NCBI RefSeq assembly: GCF_018687495.1
Contig: NZ_CP061293.1
Span: 1,054,001-1,118,000, forward strand
Length of the DNA: 64,000 bases
From: Polynucleobacter sp. MWH-Svant-W18
GTDB taxonomy: Bacteria > Pseudomonadota > Gammaproteobacteria > Burkholderiales > Burkholderiaceae
Direction of reading: 5' to 3'
The first letter of the stretch is position 1. Every line of letters starts with the position of its first letter. The notes beneath the pieces are model-generated. The model had not been told where the DNA came from and did no database searches. It saw only the letters and a program-made list of their open reading frames with translations. The position numbers were made by a program, and so were the translations under genes. Below are positions 1 through 8,791 of the stretch, piece after piece.

Positions 1-719
1 GTTTCTTCATGCGCGTCAGCTTTAGCTGTCCTACCGATGCCAACACTTTGCGATCTGGTTTTGTAGAAATCGCTAAACGGTTTGAGCTCACTTGGGAATT
101 GCGTGCAGTGAAAGATCTGAAGCGTGTTCTCATCATGGCTTCGAAACTTGATCATTGCTTAGTAGATTTACTGTATCGTTGGCGCATTGGTGAATTGCCG
201 ATGATTATCTGCGGGATTGTTTCCAATCATCCGCGTGAGGTTTATGCCAGCATCGACTTTGCAGACATTCCTTTTTACCATTTACCCGTTACCGCAGAAA
301 CTAAGCCCGCTCAAGAAGCAAAACTCCTAGAGATCGTTGCGCAATCTAAAGTGGACATGGTGATACTGGCCCGCTATATGCAAATTTTGTCAGATGACTT
401 ATCAAGCAAACTCTCTGGCCGCTGCATCAACGTACATCATTCATTCTTACCGAGCTTCAAAGGTGCCAAACCTTATCACCAGGCGCATGCCCGTGGCATT
501 AAGCTGATTGGCGCTACTGCCCACTTTGTGACCAGTGATTTGGATGAAGGCCCAATCATTGAGCAAGACGTGACACGTGTGACGCATGGTGATACACCAG
601 AGGATTTAGTGCGCAAAGGACGTGACTTGGAGCGTACTGTGCTTTCTCGCGCACTGCGGTACTACTTGCATGATCGTGTCCTAATTAACGGTGCTACATC
701 AGTCGTCTTCTCCGACTAA
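1..719 (+). CDS. purU: Formyltetrahydrofolate deformylase, 3' part
   Basis: Hydrolyses 10-formyltetrahydrofolate to formate and tetrahydrofolate, supplying formate to purine synthesis and balancing one-carbon pools in the cytoplasm. About 238 codons are visible and the frame is open to the window edge, where two Phe codons precede the first Met. The family is about 285 residues, so the N-terminal ACT domain lies mostly outside the window. The formyltransferase-type catalytic domain is complete: [11 protein letters not shown] carries the catalytic Asn and His, and DEGPIIEQD carries the catalytic Asp. The gene ends TAA and converges on soxA with only six bases between them. The truncation is an edge effect and not a pseudogene. 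The Met at position 9 is not a real start. Confidence 0.93.
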   Translation, partial: FFMRVSFSCPTDANTLRSGFVEIAKRFELTWELRAVKDLKRVLIMASKLDHCLVDLLYRWRIGELPMIICGIVSNHPREVYASIDFADIPFYHLPVTAETKPAQEAKLLEIVAQSKVDMVILARYMQILSDDLSSKLSGRCINVHHSFLPSFKGAKPYHQAHARGIKLIGATAHFVTSDLDEGPIIEQDVTRVTHGDTPEDLVRKGRDLERTVLSRALRYYLHDRVLINGATSVVFSD

Positions 720-725
720 TCAGCT

Positions 726-1505
726 CTAGGGTCTAACGCCGGGGGCTTCTAGAGGCATTCCTCTGGCGCGCCACATCAGAAACAGCTCTAGCTGAGCCAT
801 TTCTGGAGAGCCATAGTCAAACTGTTGTGCACGAACGCCGCTCATGCAATTGCGTAAGCGTCGTTGTAAAGAACCTAAGGTTTGCCACTCTAAGCGATAA
901 ATCGGATAGGCATTGGGATGCCCCTGTGGAATTGGGCTACCACCAAGCTTTAAACCTGCTCGCTCCTCATGACACTGAGCGCACGATAAATTGAGTTGAC
1001 CCATGCGTTCATTAAACCAACGGCGCCCTTGTTTTAGGTCTGGCTGATTCTGGGCGGTTTCTTTTACGGCAATCGGCATCCCTTTAGATTGAATCGCGAT
1101 GTAAGCAGTTAGTGATAGCAGATCTTTACTCTCGTATAGAAACGCAGAAGCACCTTGCGCACCTACACGGCATTGATTTATTTGACCCTCTAAGGTTTGA
1201 AGTTTGTCTTTGATCATTTTTGGGTATTGGGCTGCAACGCCTCGCATGGATTTTTTAGCATCGCCATGACAACTACTGCAAGCAATATTCTTCTCCCCTG
1301 CTTTACTCTGCCAAAGACTCTCGCCTTCAGCAACCCAAAACATGGCTGGATTAAGAGAGGGATCGTCTTGCATCGCCTGATTTTCAGGGGACATCAATGC
1401 GTAGCTCGACTGTTTCTGGGCCTGAATCTCAACAGCCCTTGCATTTACTGATAGTAAGAGTGCGCTGCACATCAGACCAAGATACAGGCAGCGTTTTTTA
1501 CTCAC
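726..1505 (-). CDS. soxA: SoxA, dihaem cytochrome c of the thiosulfate-oxidising complex
   Basis: Catalytic subunit of periplasmic SoxAX, which couples thiosulfate oxidatively to the carrier SoxYZ. The 259-residue protein begins with a signal peptide ending near NARA. Two haem c sites are visible, CSSCH near residue 76 and CAQCH near residue 175, so this is the dihaem form. The late cysteine in RNCMSGVRA near residue 220 matches the family's active-site persulfide cysteine. The C-terminal half (GHPNAYPIYRLEWQ, WRARGMPLEAPGVRP) is typical of SoxA. The start is GTG, six bases after the soxZ stop, and no ATG fits better. It is the last gene of the minus-strand sox run. SoxB and SoxCD are not in the window. 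Confidence 0.93.
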   Translation of the reverse strand: MSKKRCLYLGLMCSALLLSVNARAVEIQAQKQSSYALMSPENQAMQDDPSLNPAMFWVAEGESLWQSKAGEKNIACSSCHGDAKKSMRGVAAQYPKMIKDKLQTLEGQINQCRVGAQGASAFLYESKDLLSLTAYIAIQSKGMPIAVKETAQNQPDLKQGRRWFNERMGQLNLSCAQCHEERAGLKLGGSPIPQGHPNAYPIYRLEWQTLGSLQRRLRNCMSGVRAQQFDYGSPEMAQLELFLMWRARGMPLEAPGVRP

Positions 1506-1511
1506 GATATC

Positions 1512-1841
1512 TTAGTTAACAGTAATGCTTGCTTGATTAATGGCCTCATAAGCATCGTCCCCGAGCCACTTAAACTCCAGAGTGCCCGACTCAACAGCAA
1601 TCGTTGTAAAGATAATTAAAGGATTGGCACCAATACCTGGATAGAAGTCAGCCCTGAATACTTCTACATCGTTATAGCTGCACGTAAATACCCGAATGAT
1701 GTCCCGAGGCACTAACTTACCGGACTCGGTGTACCGAAATCCAGACTCCATATCGTGCTGCGCAATTGCCCGAATCTCAATAATGGAGCCCTTTTTTGCA
1801 GTGCTGGGCATCGTAATAGAGGTGCGCGATGTTTTACTCAT
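1512..1841 (-). CDS. soxZ: SoxZ, sulfur-carrier partner subunit
   Basis: Partner of SoxY in the periplasmic SoxYZ carrier, which holds the sulfur substrate while other Sox enzymes act on it. It has 109 residues and a compact beta-rich sequence beginning MSKTSRTSITMPS, with no signal peptide, as expected for a protein exported by the Tat pathway in complex with SoxY. The start is the ATG at 1841, which overlaps the soxY stop as ATGA. An upstream TTG at 1856 would add five residues but is unlikely because the ATGA overlap implies translational coupling. Motifs such as FRADFYPGIGANP and LEFKWLGDDA are typical of the family. Confidence 0.92.
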   Translation of the reverse strand: MSKTSRTSITMPSTAKKGSIIEIRAIAQHDMESGFRYTESGKLVPRDIIRVFTCSYNDVEVFRADFYPGIGANPLIIFTTIAVESGTLEFKWLGDDAYEAINQASITVN

Positions 1842-2326
1842 ACCAACTCCGTGCAAGCAGAAAGCGTCACCAGGGTTTCTGCATAGCCTTGATAAAAACT
1901 GCCATTACTCATTTGGGCGATCGCCCAAACACGCTGACTATCAGCCAAGCGCACTCGGGTTGTAATGGTGGCCGTGCATGAGCGCGGCGTAAGGTAAGCA
2001 GTAAAGATATTGGGCAAAGGATTGCCCTCTGCAATCACATGAATCGCTTTGACATAATCATTTGCAGTCATCGGACTCTCAACGCTGACCTTAAGAACCA
2101 CTAAATTACCGTTTTCAACCAGAGGTGGAATCACTAGGGTGACTCGCTGGTTCTCAACTTTGGCTCCGCCAGTAATCTTTTGAATAGCGGTAGCGGCATC
2201 TTCCTTTTTAGCAAAGACGATTGCTGGGCTTAAGCAGGCACCCAGCGTGAGTACGCCCAATCTTTGCATTTGGGATAGCCACGTGCGCCGAGTCATTTTA
2301 GGTAAAAAGGTCAATGCGATCTTCAT
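1838..2326 (-). CDS. soxY: SoxY, thiosulfate-oxidation carrier subunit with unusual tail
   Basis: Covalent sulfur-carrier subunit of SoxYZ. It has 162 residues. The N-terminus carries a twin-arginine motif (TRRTWLSQM) before a hydrophobic stretch ending near IVFA, fitting Tat export with SoxZ as passenger. The canonical SoxY ends in a flexible GGCGG arm whose cysteine binds the substrate. Here the end reads VTLSACTELV: one cysteine sits at the expected place after VTL, but the flanking glycines are replaced and four residues follow it. The gene overlaps both soxX and soxZ by ATGA. Identity is secure from context and overall sequence; whether the tail still works as a swinging arm is open. Confidence 0.9.
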   Translation of the reverse strand: MKIALTFLPKMTRRTWLSQMQRLGVLTLGACLSPAIVFAKKEDAATAIQKITGGAKVENQRVTLVIPPLVENGNLVVLKVSVESPMTANDYVKAIHVIAEGNPLPNIFTAYLTPRSCTATITTRVRLADSQRVWAIAQMSNGSFYQGYAETLVTLSACTELV

Positions 2327-2769
2327 GGTGAATTTTGTTTGTTAAGACTAGTTAAAAATGCCACAACATCCTCAATCTCTTGAACACTTAAGAGGGTTTG
2401 ACCCACGAATTTAGGAGCAACTCGATTGAGATGTTGGGTTTTGTAATAGGACGGCATGATGGTATTCGGATTGAACTGACTAGGATCGACAAGACGGGCT
2501 CGCAGTTGAGGCGCACTCAAGCGTGCAACACTGACGCTTAACTCAGGAGCCAAATTTCCCTGAAAACGCTCCTCCGGAAAGGGCCCGCTATGGCACAAAA
2601 GACATAAACCGGTCTGCCGACTAGCAACAATTGCTCTGCCTCGAATGGGATCGCCTGGCTGCCCAGAGAGAGATTCATTGATTGAATCTCCAACTAATGT
2701 TTGAGCATTTACAAAGTTGAGGTTGAGGAAGGCTAGCAAAGCAAACGCTAGTCCATTCCTCATTCTCAT
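2323..2769 (-). CDS. soxX: SoxX, monohaem cytochrome c subunit
   Basis: Electron-accepting subunit of SoxAX in the periplasm. About 148 residues from ATG 2769; a GTG at 2775 is an alternative and neither has a clear Shine-Dalgarno. A signal peptide ends near NFVNA. One haem c motif, CLLCH near residue 57, is followed by a likely axial methionine in NTIMPSYY. The C-terminal helix (LLSVQEIEDVVAFLTSL) is typical of class I cytochromes. The gene starts about 25 bases after the stop of the upstream molybdoenzyme gene on the same strand, so the two are probably cotranscribed. It ends in an ATGA overlap with soxY. Confidence 0.92.
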   Translation of the reverse strand: MRMRNGLAFALLAFLNLNFVNAQTLVGDSINESLSGQPGDPIRGRAIVASRQTGLCLLCHSGPFPEERFQGNLAPELSVSVARLSAPQLRARLVDPSQFNPNTIMPSYYKTQHLNRVAPKFVGQTLLSVQEIEDVVAFLTSLNKQNSP

Positions 2770-2791
2770 CGGCACCAGTTCACTGAAATGC

Positions 2792-5008
2792 TTAAACCAG
2801 TTTGATGCCGCTATTTTTCAATGGCACAGTACGCAAACGTTTACCAGTTGCGCGATAAATTGCGTTTAGCACTGCTGGCGCTGCAACTGCAATCGTCGGT
2901 TCACCTACACCACCCCAGTCTTTACCACCACCTTGAATAATGATGGTTTCGACTTTTGGCATTTGGTACAAACGAATTGAACCAAAGGTATCAAAGTTCT
3001 TTTGTACTACTGCGCCATTTTCAATGGTGATTTCTTCTTCGAACAGTGCAGAGAGGCCATAGACAAAGGAGCCAGAAACCTGACGTTGTACTTGCGCTGG
3101 ATTAACTACATAACCCGGATCAGTAGCAGCAACAAAGCGATGAATCTTCACTTCATTGCCATTCTTCACTGACAACTCACAGGCTGCAGCAACATAGCTT
3201 CCAAAGGATTTCATTTGTGCTACACCACGGAATACGCCTGGAGCAGCTGGTTTGTCCCAGCCAATTCCATCGGCAACCGCATTCAGAACGGCGACCGCAC
3301 GAGGGTGTTTGCCCATATGCTGACGGCGGAACTCTACTGCGTCCACACCAACGGCTTCAGCCATCTCATCCATAAAGGTTTCAATAAAGACCGCATTTTG
3401 GTTTACGTTCACGCCACGCCAAAATCCTGGTGGGACATGGGTGTTACGCATCGCGTGATCAATGGTGATATTGGGGAAGCTGTAGGTGAAACCATGCTCG
3501 CCACTATCCTCAAGACCTTGGAATGCCAAAGGATCTTTACCTTTGTTCGCCTCAACGACAGCAGGACGAACTGCCGCCAAGATAGACTGGCCAGATAAGC
3601 GCATATTGACGCCAGTCACTTTCTTATTGCTATCAATAGCCGCCGTCAACTTACACATCATGACGGGATGGTAACGACCCTGGGTCATATCCTCTTCACG
3701 AGTCCAAATCAATTTAATATGGGTGCCTGGCATCTGCTTAGCAATATTGACTGCCTGAGTTGTGTAGTCCTGAAATGCGCCGCGACGACCAAAGCCACCA
3801 CCGAGGTTGACTTTGTAAACGTTGCATTTGTCTGCGGGCAAACCAGAGGCAGCAATTACTGCTGCTAAAGAAGCTTCACCGTCTTGCGTTGGCACCCAGG
3901 CTTCACAAGAATCTGCAGTCCACTTTGCAGTGGCAGTTTGTGGCTCAAGCGTGGCGTGATTGAGGAAAGGATAAAAATACGTTGCTTCAAGCGTCCTCGA
4001 TGCGCCAGCGATAGCTGACTTCACATCACCATTGGTGTTGTGCACAAAGGCATCATCCGCCCCAAATCCTTCTTCCAACATTTTCTTAATTGAGGCGCTA
4101 GAAACATTGGCATTTTTGCCGCTATCCCAAGTAATGTTCACTTGCTCTAAGGCGGTTTTGGCTTGCCAGAATGTATCAGCAACAACTGCTACTGCTGAAT
4201 CACCAACTTGCACCACCTTCTTGACGCCCTTCATGCTCTGCGCTTTAGTAGCGTCGTAGCTTTTGACTTTGCCACCAAATACAGGCGACTCTTTAATCGT
4301 AGCCACCAACATGCCTGGGAATTTGAGGTCAATGGCATAAACCTGTTTGCCAGTAACTTTGTCAGATACACCATCAATACGATTGACTGGCTTGCCAATC
4401 AATTGCCAATCTTTTGGATCTTTCAGTGGAATCTCTTTGGGCACCTCAAGTTGAGATGCTGCAACAGAAACCTTACCGTAAGTCGTTTTACGTCCCGATG
4501 GGGTATGCGTGATCACGCTATTTTTAGCAACACACTCAGAAGCAGGCACGTTCCATTGGGAAGCGGCTGCCTCAACCAACATCATACGAGCGGCTGCACC
4601 GCCCTTGCGCACATACTGCTCTGAAGTACGAATACCGCGGCTACCGCCGGTGGAGTAACTACCCCAGACCTTATTGCGCTTGAGGTTCTCGCCTGGTGAC
4701 GGATATTCGTATGTGACTTTTTTCCAGTCGCACTCGAGCTCTTCAGCAACCAACTGCGCAAGACCTGTGATGGTGCCCTGACCCATTTCTGAGCGAACGA
4801 TACGAACAACAACATCATCATTCGGCTTGACGACAACCCACACACCAATTTCTGGGGTGGCGAGAGGCGCCATTGATGTTGTACCAGTGCCCATCGCTGC
4901 ATGCGCTTCAGTCATCAAAGCAAAATCAAAGCCAATCACAAGGCCAGTGGCGATTGCACTAGAGCCAACAATAAATTGACGGCGGGAGGTATTTGTATTT
5001 GTAGTCAT
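2792..5008 (-). CDS. Tat-exported molybdopterin subunit, xanthine dehydrogenase family (IorB-like)
   Basis: Large subunit of a molybdenum hydroxylase of the isoquinoline 1-oxidoreductase type. It has 738 residues with a twin-arginine signal (SRRQFIVGS), so it is predicted to work in the periplasm. Visible cofactor-domain motifs include VRSEMGQG, GGGFGRRG, PGFWRGVNVNQN, and GGVGEPT near the C-terminus, which contains the conserved active-site Glu. The small 2Fe-2S subunit is encoded 10 bases upstream and soxX directly downstream. The substrate cannot be told from sequence: aldehydes and N-heterocycles are usual for the family. Its position in front of sox genes is unusual. It is not a SoxC-type sulfite dehydrogenase, which belongs to a different molybdenum family. 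Confidence 0.88.
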   Translation of the reverse strand: MTTNTNTSRRQFIVGSSAIATGLVIGFDFALMTEAHAAMGTGTTSMAPLATPEIGVWVVVKPNDDVVVRIVRSEMGQGTITGLAQLVAEELECDWKKVTYEYPSPGENLKRNKVWGSYSTGGSRGIRTSEQYVRKGGAAARMMLVEAAASQWNVPASECVAKNSVITHTPSGRKTTYGKVSVAASQLEVPKEIPLKDPKDWQLIGKPVNRIDGVSDKVTGKQVYAIDLKFPGMLVATIKESPVFGGKVKSYDATKAQSMKGVKKVVQVGDSAVAVVADTFWQAKTALEQVNITWDSGKNANVSSASIKKMLEEGFGADDAFVHNTNGDVKSAIAGASRTLEATYFYPFLNHATLEPQTATAKWTADSCEAWVPTQDGEASLAAVIAASGLPADKCNVYKVNLGGGFGRRGAFQDYTTQAVNIAKQMPGTHIKLIWTREEDMTQGRYHPVMMCKLTAAIDSNKKVTGVNMRLSGQSILAAVRPAVVEANKGKDPLAFQGLEDSGEHGFTYSFPNITIDHAMRNTHVPPGFWRGVNVNQNAVFIETFMDEMAEAVGVDAVEFRRQHMGKHPRAVAVLNAVADGIGWDKPAAPGVFRGVAQMKSFGSYVAAACELSVKNGNEVKIHRFVAATDPGYVVNPAQVQRQVSGSFVYGLSALFEEEITIENGAVVQKNFDTFGSIRLYQMPKVETIIIQGGGKDWGGVGEPTIAVAAPAVLNAIYRATGKRLRTVPLKNSGIKLV

Positions 5009-5018
5009 CTTGATCTCC

Positions 5019-5468
5019 TTATGCCTTGCTTACAGCATGAATAGCATCGCGTACTTGCTGGAAGGTGCCGCAACGGCAGATATTGGTAATCGCTTCATCA
5101 ATCTGCGCATCACTAGGCTTTGGGTTATTACGCAGCAAGGCCGTTGTTGCCATCACCATGCCAGATTGGCAGTAGCCGCACTGTGGCACTTGGTTATCTA
5201 CCCAGGCTTTTTGTACTTTAGAAAGTTGACCATTCTTTTCAAGACTTTCAATCGTCTCAATTTTTTTACCTTCAGCAGCAGCCACAGGCAAAGAACAGCT
5301 ACGCATCGCTTGACCTTCGAAGAGCACAGTACAGGCGCCGCATGCACCAATACCGCAACCATATTTGGTACCAGTCAGACCAATTTGCTCGCGAATCACC
5401 CACAACAATGGGGTATCTGGATCGACGTCTACTTTGTATTTTTTGCCGTTGACATTTAACTCTGCCAT
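5019..5468 (-). CDS. 2Fe-2S subunit of molybdenum hydroxylase (IorA/CoxS-like)
   Basis: Small electron-transfer subunit paired with the molybdopterin protein encoded next. It has 149 residues. The N-terminal plant-type ferredoxin cluster ligands appear as CGIGACGACTV plus a later Cys (MRSCSLPV), and the C-terminal cluster as CGYCQSGM and CRCGT. There is no signal peptide, so it is probably carried across the membrane with the Tat-bearing large subunit. The ATG at 5468 has a good ribosome-binding site (AGGAGATC). It is the first gene of the 5468-to-726 minus-strand run and faces lrgA across a 151-base divergent promoter region. Confidence 0.9.
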   Translation of the reverse strand: MAELNVNGKKYKVDVDPDTPLLWVIREQIGLTGTKYGCGIGACGACTVLFEGQAMRSCSLPVAAAEGKKIETIESLEKNGQLSKVQKAWVDNQVPQCGYCQSGMVMATTALLRNNPKPSDAQIDEAITNICRCGTFQQVRDAIHAVSKA

Positions 5469-5619
5469 GAGTGATCTCCTATTGATTTTTGGAATTGGAG
5501 ATTCTTTCTTGCGAAATGGTCTCCTGTGTATTTTTTATACCCTACTTATGTTGTGCCTATATTAAACAAGAACCCATTTATTGCGATGCAACATAAATGC
5601 CAGCCTGTAAGATCAAGCC

Positions 5620-5967
5620 ATGATCTCTGGTCTCGTTCAAATTCTTCTCTTTCAAAGCATTGGGGAGCTCGTCTCTAAGTTCCTCCTCCCCACTCTGCCT
5701 GGCCCTGTGATTGGCCTAGTACTTCTGGTTCTTTGGCTCGTTCTGCGCAAAGGCATCAATACAGAGTTAGCCTTGGTTGCCGACGCCTTTAGTCAGTACT
5801 TGGGTTTGTTATTTGTCCCCGCTGCAGTTGGTGTTGTACTCTTTTTGCCTGAACTGAAGGCAAATGCTCTGGCCATTGTGTGCGCCCTAGTTGGGAGCGT
5901 GATCTTAACAATAGGCTCGAGTGCTGTAGTCGTCCGTTTTTTGAGCAAGAAGGATGCTCATGACTGA
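5620..5967 (+). CDS. lrgA: CidA/LrgA family membrane protein
   Basis: Small integral membrane protein of the holin-like CidA/LrgA family, linked in other bacteria to control of murein hydrolase activity, autolysis and carbon overflow. It has 115 residues with about four hydrophobic segments, starting MISGLVQILLFQSIGELVS, and the typical PGPVIGLVLL motif near residue 27. The partner lrgB overlaps its 3' end. The ribosome-binding site is weak. It is transcribed divergently from the molybdoenzyme/sox run. The assignment to family is firm; the physiological role here is inferred only from relatives. Confidence 0.85.
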   Translation: MISGLVQILLFQSIGELVSKFLLPTLPGPVIGLVLLVLWLVLRKGINTELALVADAFSQYLGLLFVPAAVGVVLFLPELKANALAIVCALVGSVILTIGSSAVVVRFLSKKDAHD

Positions 5968-6688
5968 AAAACACTCCATTGTGGAGATTTGGGTATACCT
6001 ATCAGGCAGCCCACTCTTTGCACTCTTTCTGACCTTAGCTGCCTACCAATTGGGCTTAGCCATTTATAAGGCAAGCAAGCAAAATCCTTTAGCCAATCCG
6101 GTAGCCATTGCCATTATTTTGGTGGCCACCACGATTCAAGTCATTGAGATGCCCTACCCTACGTACTTTGAGGGTGCGCAGTTTATTCACTTCCTATTAG
6201 GATCGGCAACCGTGTCATTGGCTATTCCAATTTACCGCGGACTAGCAAGCCTCAAAGGTCGCTCTATTCCACTGATCGCCTCTTTACTGACTGGCGGTTT
6301 AATGTCAATCGTGAGTGCAGTCAGCATTGCAAAACTCTTGGGCGCTAACTCCAGTATTACTGGAGCGATGTATCCGAAATCCGTTACTGCGCCAATTGCA
6401 ATGGGTATCGCTGAGCGTATCGGTGTGTCTCCTACTCTCACTGCGATCTTCGCAGTGTCCACCGGAATCTTGGGCGCAATTTTGGCGCCCTTTGTTCTCA
6501 ATGCGCTCGGGATGAAAGCATGGTGGCAAAGAGGCTTTGCGATTGGTATCGGAGCGCATGGCATTGGAACTTCACGCGCCTTTAGCATTCATCCTGAGGC
6601 AGGAACTTATGCCAGTTTAGCCATGGGCATGAATGGTGTGATCAGTGCAGTTGCAATCCCGATCATTTATCACTTATTAAATCAGTAA
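5960..6688 (+). CDS. lrgB: CidB/LrgB family membrane protein
   Basis: Multi-span partner of the LrgA-like protein. About 242 residues and roughly six to seven hydrophobic segments, with family motifs TGAMYPKSVTAPIAMGIAE and GIGAHGIGTSRAF. The ATG at 5960 has AAGGA six bases upstream and overlaps the lrgA stop by eight bases. The ATG at 5954 would leave almost no room after that site, so 5960 is preferred. Tight overlap indicates a two-gene operon. The gene converges on higA, whose stop lies three bases beyond its own. Confidence 0.87.
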   Translation: MTEKHSIVEIWVYLSGSPLFALFLTLAAYQLGLAIYKASKQNPLANPVAIAIILVATTIQVIEMPYPTYFEGAQFIHFLLGSATVSLAIPIYRGLASLKGRSIPLIASLLTGGLMSIVSAVSIAKLLGANSSITGAMYPKSVTAPIAMGIAERIGVSPTLTAIFAVSTGILGAILAPFVLNALGMKAWWQRGFAIGIGAHGIGTSRAFSIHPEAGTYASLAMGMNGVISAVAIPIIYHLLNQ

Positions 6689-6691
6689 ACC

Positions 6692-7015
6692 TTAAGCAGC
6701 CAATAACTGCGGAATACGAGCATGCTTTACTTTAGGCTTAATCGTTTTTCTTGCCTTCCATAGATCATAGGCAGACTGTTGTGCGAGCCAAACGCTGGCA
6801 CTGCCGCCATTCTTAACCCCAAGCCATGCCTCGATTCGTAAGGCCATTTCAGGAGAAATTGCAGCCCTAGCATTAAGAACACGCGATAAGGCTGGACGAG
6901 TAACCCCCAGCTGCTCTGCAGCAGTTGTCACAGTGATTCCGAGCGCAGGCAAGACATCATCTCGCAAGGTTAGCCCAGGGTGTGGGGGGTTATACATTTT
7001 TCTCATTTTTAGCAT
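6692..7015 (-). CDS. higA: HigA-type antitoxin, XRE family
   Basis: DNA-binding antitoxin of a HigBA module. It has 107 residues. The start of the domain has the family's NPPHPG signature, followed by a helix-turn-helix (TAAEQLGVTRPALSRVLN) near residues 31-48 and a C-terminal dimer helix containing WLAQQSAYDLW. It is expected to neutralise HigB and repress its own promoter. The ATG at 7015 overlaps the higB stop by one base (TAATG), so translation is coupled; internal Met codons at 7006 and 6997 are possible. Toxin-first order is normal for HigBA. Confidence 0.9.
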   Translation of the reverse strand: MLKMRKMYNPPHPGLTLRDDVLPALGITVTTAAEQLGVTRPALSRVLNARAAISPEMALRIEAWLGVKNGGSASVWLAQQSAYDLWKARKTIKPKVKHARIPQLLAA

Positions 7016-7293
7016 TAGTGATAGTCCTGATAATTTACCAAAACCGCATCTTCACCTTCAAATTTAAAAGTTAGTCTCCAATTTCCACTCACGACAATTG
7101 AAAAGTGACCAACTAATTTACCTTTAAGCACATGGAGCCGCCATCCTGGTAGATTCATATCCTCCCAAGAGCTTGCTTCATTCAATCTAGCCAATTGCCT
7201 AGATAAACGCGGGGCATGCATGCTTTGAATTCCTGCTTTATTCCCCGTTTCAAAAAATAACTGCAAACCTTTATGGTGGAATGATTTAATCAT
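7015..7293 (-). CDS. higB: HigB-type toxin, RelE/ParE superfamily
   Basis: Ribosome-dependent mRNA interferase by family. It has 92 residues. The sequence shows the HigB pattern KGLQLFFETGNKAGI, LARLNEASSWEDMNLPGWRLH, WRLTFKFEGEDAVLVNYQDYH. The C-terminal Arg, Tyr, Asp and His residues are those expected near the active site. It is the first gene of the pair. The 97-base region upstream holds an AT-rich stretch that is probably the autoregulated promoter, though no clear consensus hexamers are seen. The module is chromosomal, between lrgAB and a helicase gene. Confidence 0.9.
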   Translation of the reverse strand: MIKSFHHKGLQLFFETGNKAGIQSMHAPRLSRQLARLNEASSWEDMNLPGWRLHVLKGKLVGHFSIVVSGNWRLTFKFEGEDAVLVNYQDYH

Positions 7294-7390
7294 ACCACAT
7301 TGTATAGCATAGCGTTACACCAATAAAGAAAGAGTTAAGCCCCTAAATACAAAGGGTTAAGCTTCTATCATTCAACGGCGGAAACGTAAA

Positions 7391-8722
7391 TCAAGAGCGG
7401 GGTAAGCAATTGAGATAAAAGCGTTTGATCTCTTGATCGCAACTCACATCCCGAGGCTCAATCGGTCTTTGTAATGAAATCCCCTCAATCGTTTTACAAC
7501 GACTGAGTGCAACATACACCTGACCAGATGCAAATGCGCCTGAAGATAAATCCACTTTGACTTTATCGAGCGTCTTACCCTGACTCTTATGGATGGTGAC
7601 AGCCCAAGCTAGCATTAAAGGGATCTGCACATAGGTACCAATGATGCTGGGTGAGATTTTTCCAGACATCATGTCATGATCGTAACGATAGGATTCCCAT
7701 TGATGACCGGTTACTTCAACCGTATTGGAATAGGGTCCATTCTTGACCATCACCTTCACCTTATCAGGCAGTAATTCTCGTACGATACCGATCGTACCGT
7801 TGACCCAACGCTTCGGAAAACCTGGGTCCGTAGCTGTAAACATGACTTTTGCGCCAAGCTTAAGCGCAAGATTATTTGCTGAAGGTAAATTGCGTTCATC
7901 AACATTAAACTTACCAGTTGTTTTGCCGGTATAGACTTTGATATCGGCCTCGATTGCCCGCAAACCCGCCCCATTAATTTGATCTGCTCTTGCATTGGTA
8001 GTGGTGAGCGTAATGGTGTCCTCATCGACTACGTGATTGGGTCGATAACACTGAGCATTGAGGAGATCAATGGCCTCATCCACATCGTGATTGATTCGAA
8101 TGCGATTCAAGAGTGCTGCAAAGTCAGCATCTTTTTGGCGAAAGATCTTGGAAAGCTCAACCATCGTGACTTCTTTGCGATGCAGTGCCATGGCACAGAA
8201 GAAATACGGGCCTTCATATCCCCTATCGGCTAAGACCTGCATATCGCTACTAGAGACCACTGGGGGTAACTGAAACAAATCCCCCACAAACATTACCTGA
8301 ATACCGCCAAAAGGTTTACCTTTTTGGGGACCGTTCTCGCGCAAGAATAAATCCATCGCATCCACCACATCAGCACGCACCATCGAGATCTCATCAATGA
8401 TGAGCAGACGAATATCTTTATAGAGTCGCTTATCGCGCAGTGGCTTGATGTCTTCTTCTGGAAAGATTAAACGGGGTGGAAGGCGAAAAAAGGAATGGAT
8501 CGTAACCCCTTTAACCTGCAAGGCTGCTACGCCTGTAGGAGCAACGACAACGACATTACCTGGAATGGTTTCTCGTAGATAACCGATGAGGGTTGTTTTA
8601 CCAGTCCCCGCTTTACCACTGACAAAGATATAGGGGTCATGCCTGTCAATCGCCTCAATCACCGCCTCGTAATCGGGGGTGATTTCTATTTCAGAAGAGA
8701 CGGATTCAGCTGGAAGACTCAT
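7391..8722 (-). CDS. Pif1-like superfamily 1B DNA helicase
   Basis: ATP-dependent 5'-3' DNA helicase of the Pif1/RecD-like family. It has 443 residues from ATG 8722; a longer reading to 8752 would need TTG and is not favoured. Helicase motifs appear in order: Walker A GKAGTGKTT near residue 35, APTGVAALQVKG (Ia), Walker B LLIIDEISMV (II), MFVGDLFQLPPV (III), AWAVTIHKSQGKTLDKV (V) and YVALSRC (VI). All catalytic positions look intact. It is likely monocistronic, and a TATAGT sequence lies just upstream of the start. Such helicases resolve G-quadruplexes or forks in other organisms; the role here is inferred. Confidence 0.88.
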   Translation of the reverse strand: MSLPAESVSSEIEITPDYEAVIEAIDRHDPYIFVSGKAGTGKTTLIGYLRETIPGNVVVVAPTGVAALQVKGVTIHSFFRLPPRLIFPEEDIKPLRDKRLYKDIRLLIIDEISMVRADVVDAMDLFLRENGPQKGKPFGGIQVMFVGDLFQLPPVVSSSDMQVLADRGYEGPYFFCAMALHRKEVTMVELSKIFRQKDADFAALLNRIRINHDVDEAIDLLNAQCYRPNHVVDEDTITLTTTNARADQINGAGLRAIEADIKVYTGKTTGKFNVDERNLPSANNLALKLGAKVMFTATDPGFPKRWVNGTIGIVRELLPDKVKVMVKNGPYSNTVEVTGHQWESYRYDHDMMSGKISPSIIGTYVQIPLMLAWAVTIHKSQGKTLDKVKVDLSSGAFASGQVYVALSRCKTIEGISLQRPIEPRDVSCDQEIKRFYLNCLPRS

Positions 8723-8791
8723 GGGCAGACAAACTATACCTTGAGTTCTCAAAACCCAAATGAAAGACTATAGAACAGAGATGGGTGCGAC

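Noticed and set aside
1..719. purU as a truncated pseudogene
   Set aside because: The frame is open to the window edge and the catalytic domain is complete; the missing part is outside the window.
1842..1856. A longer soxZ beginning at TTG 1856
   Set aside because: The ATG at 1841 overlaps the soxY stop as ATGA and gives the normal family length.
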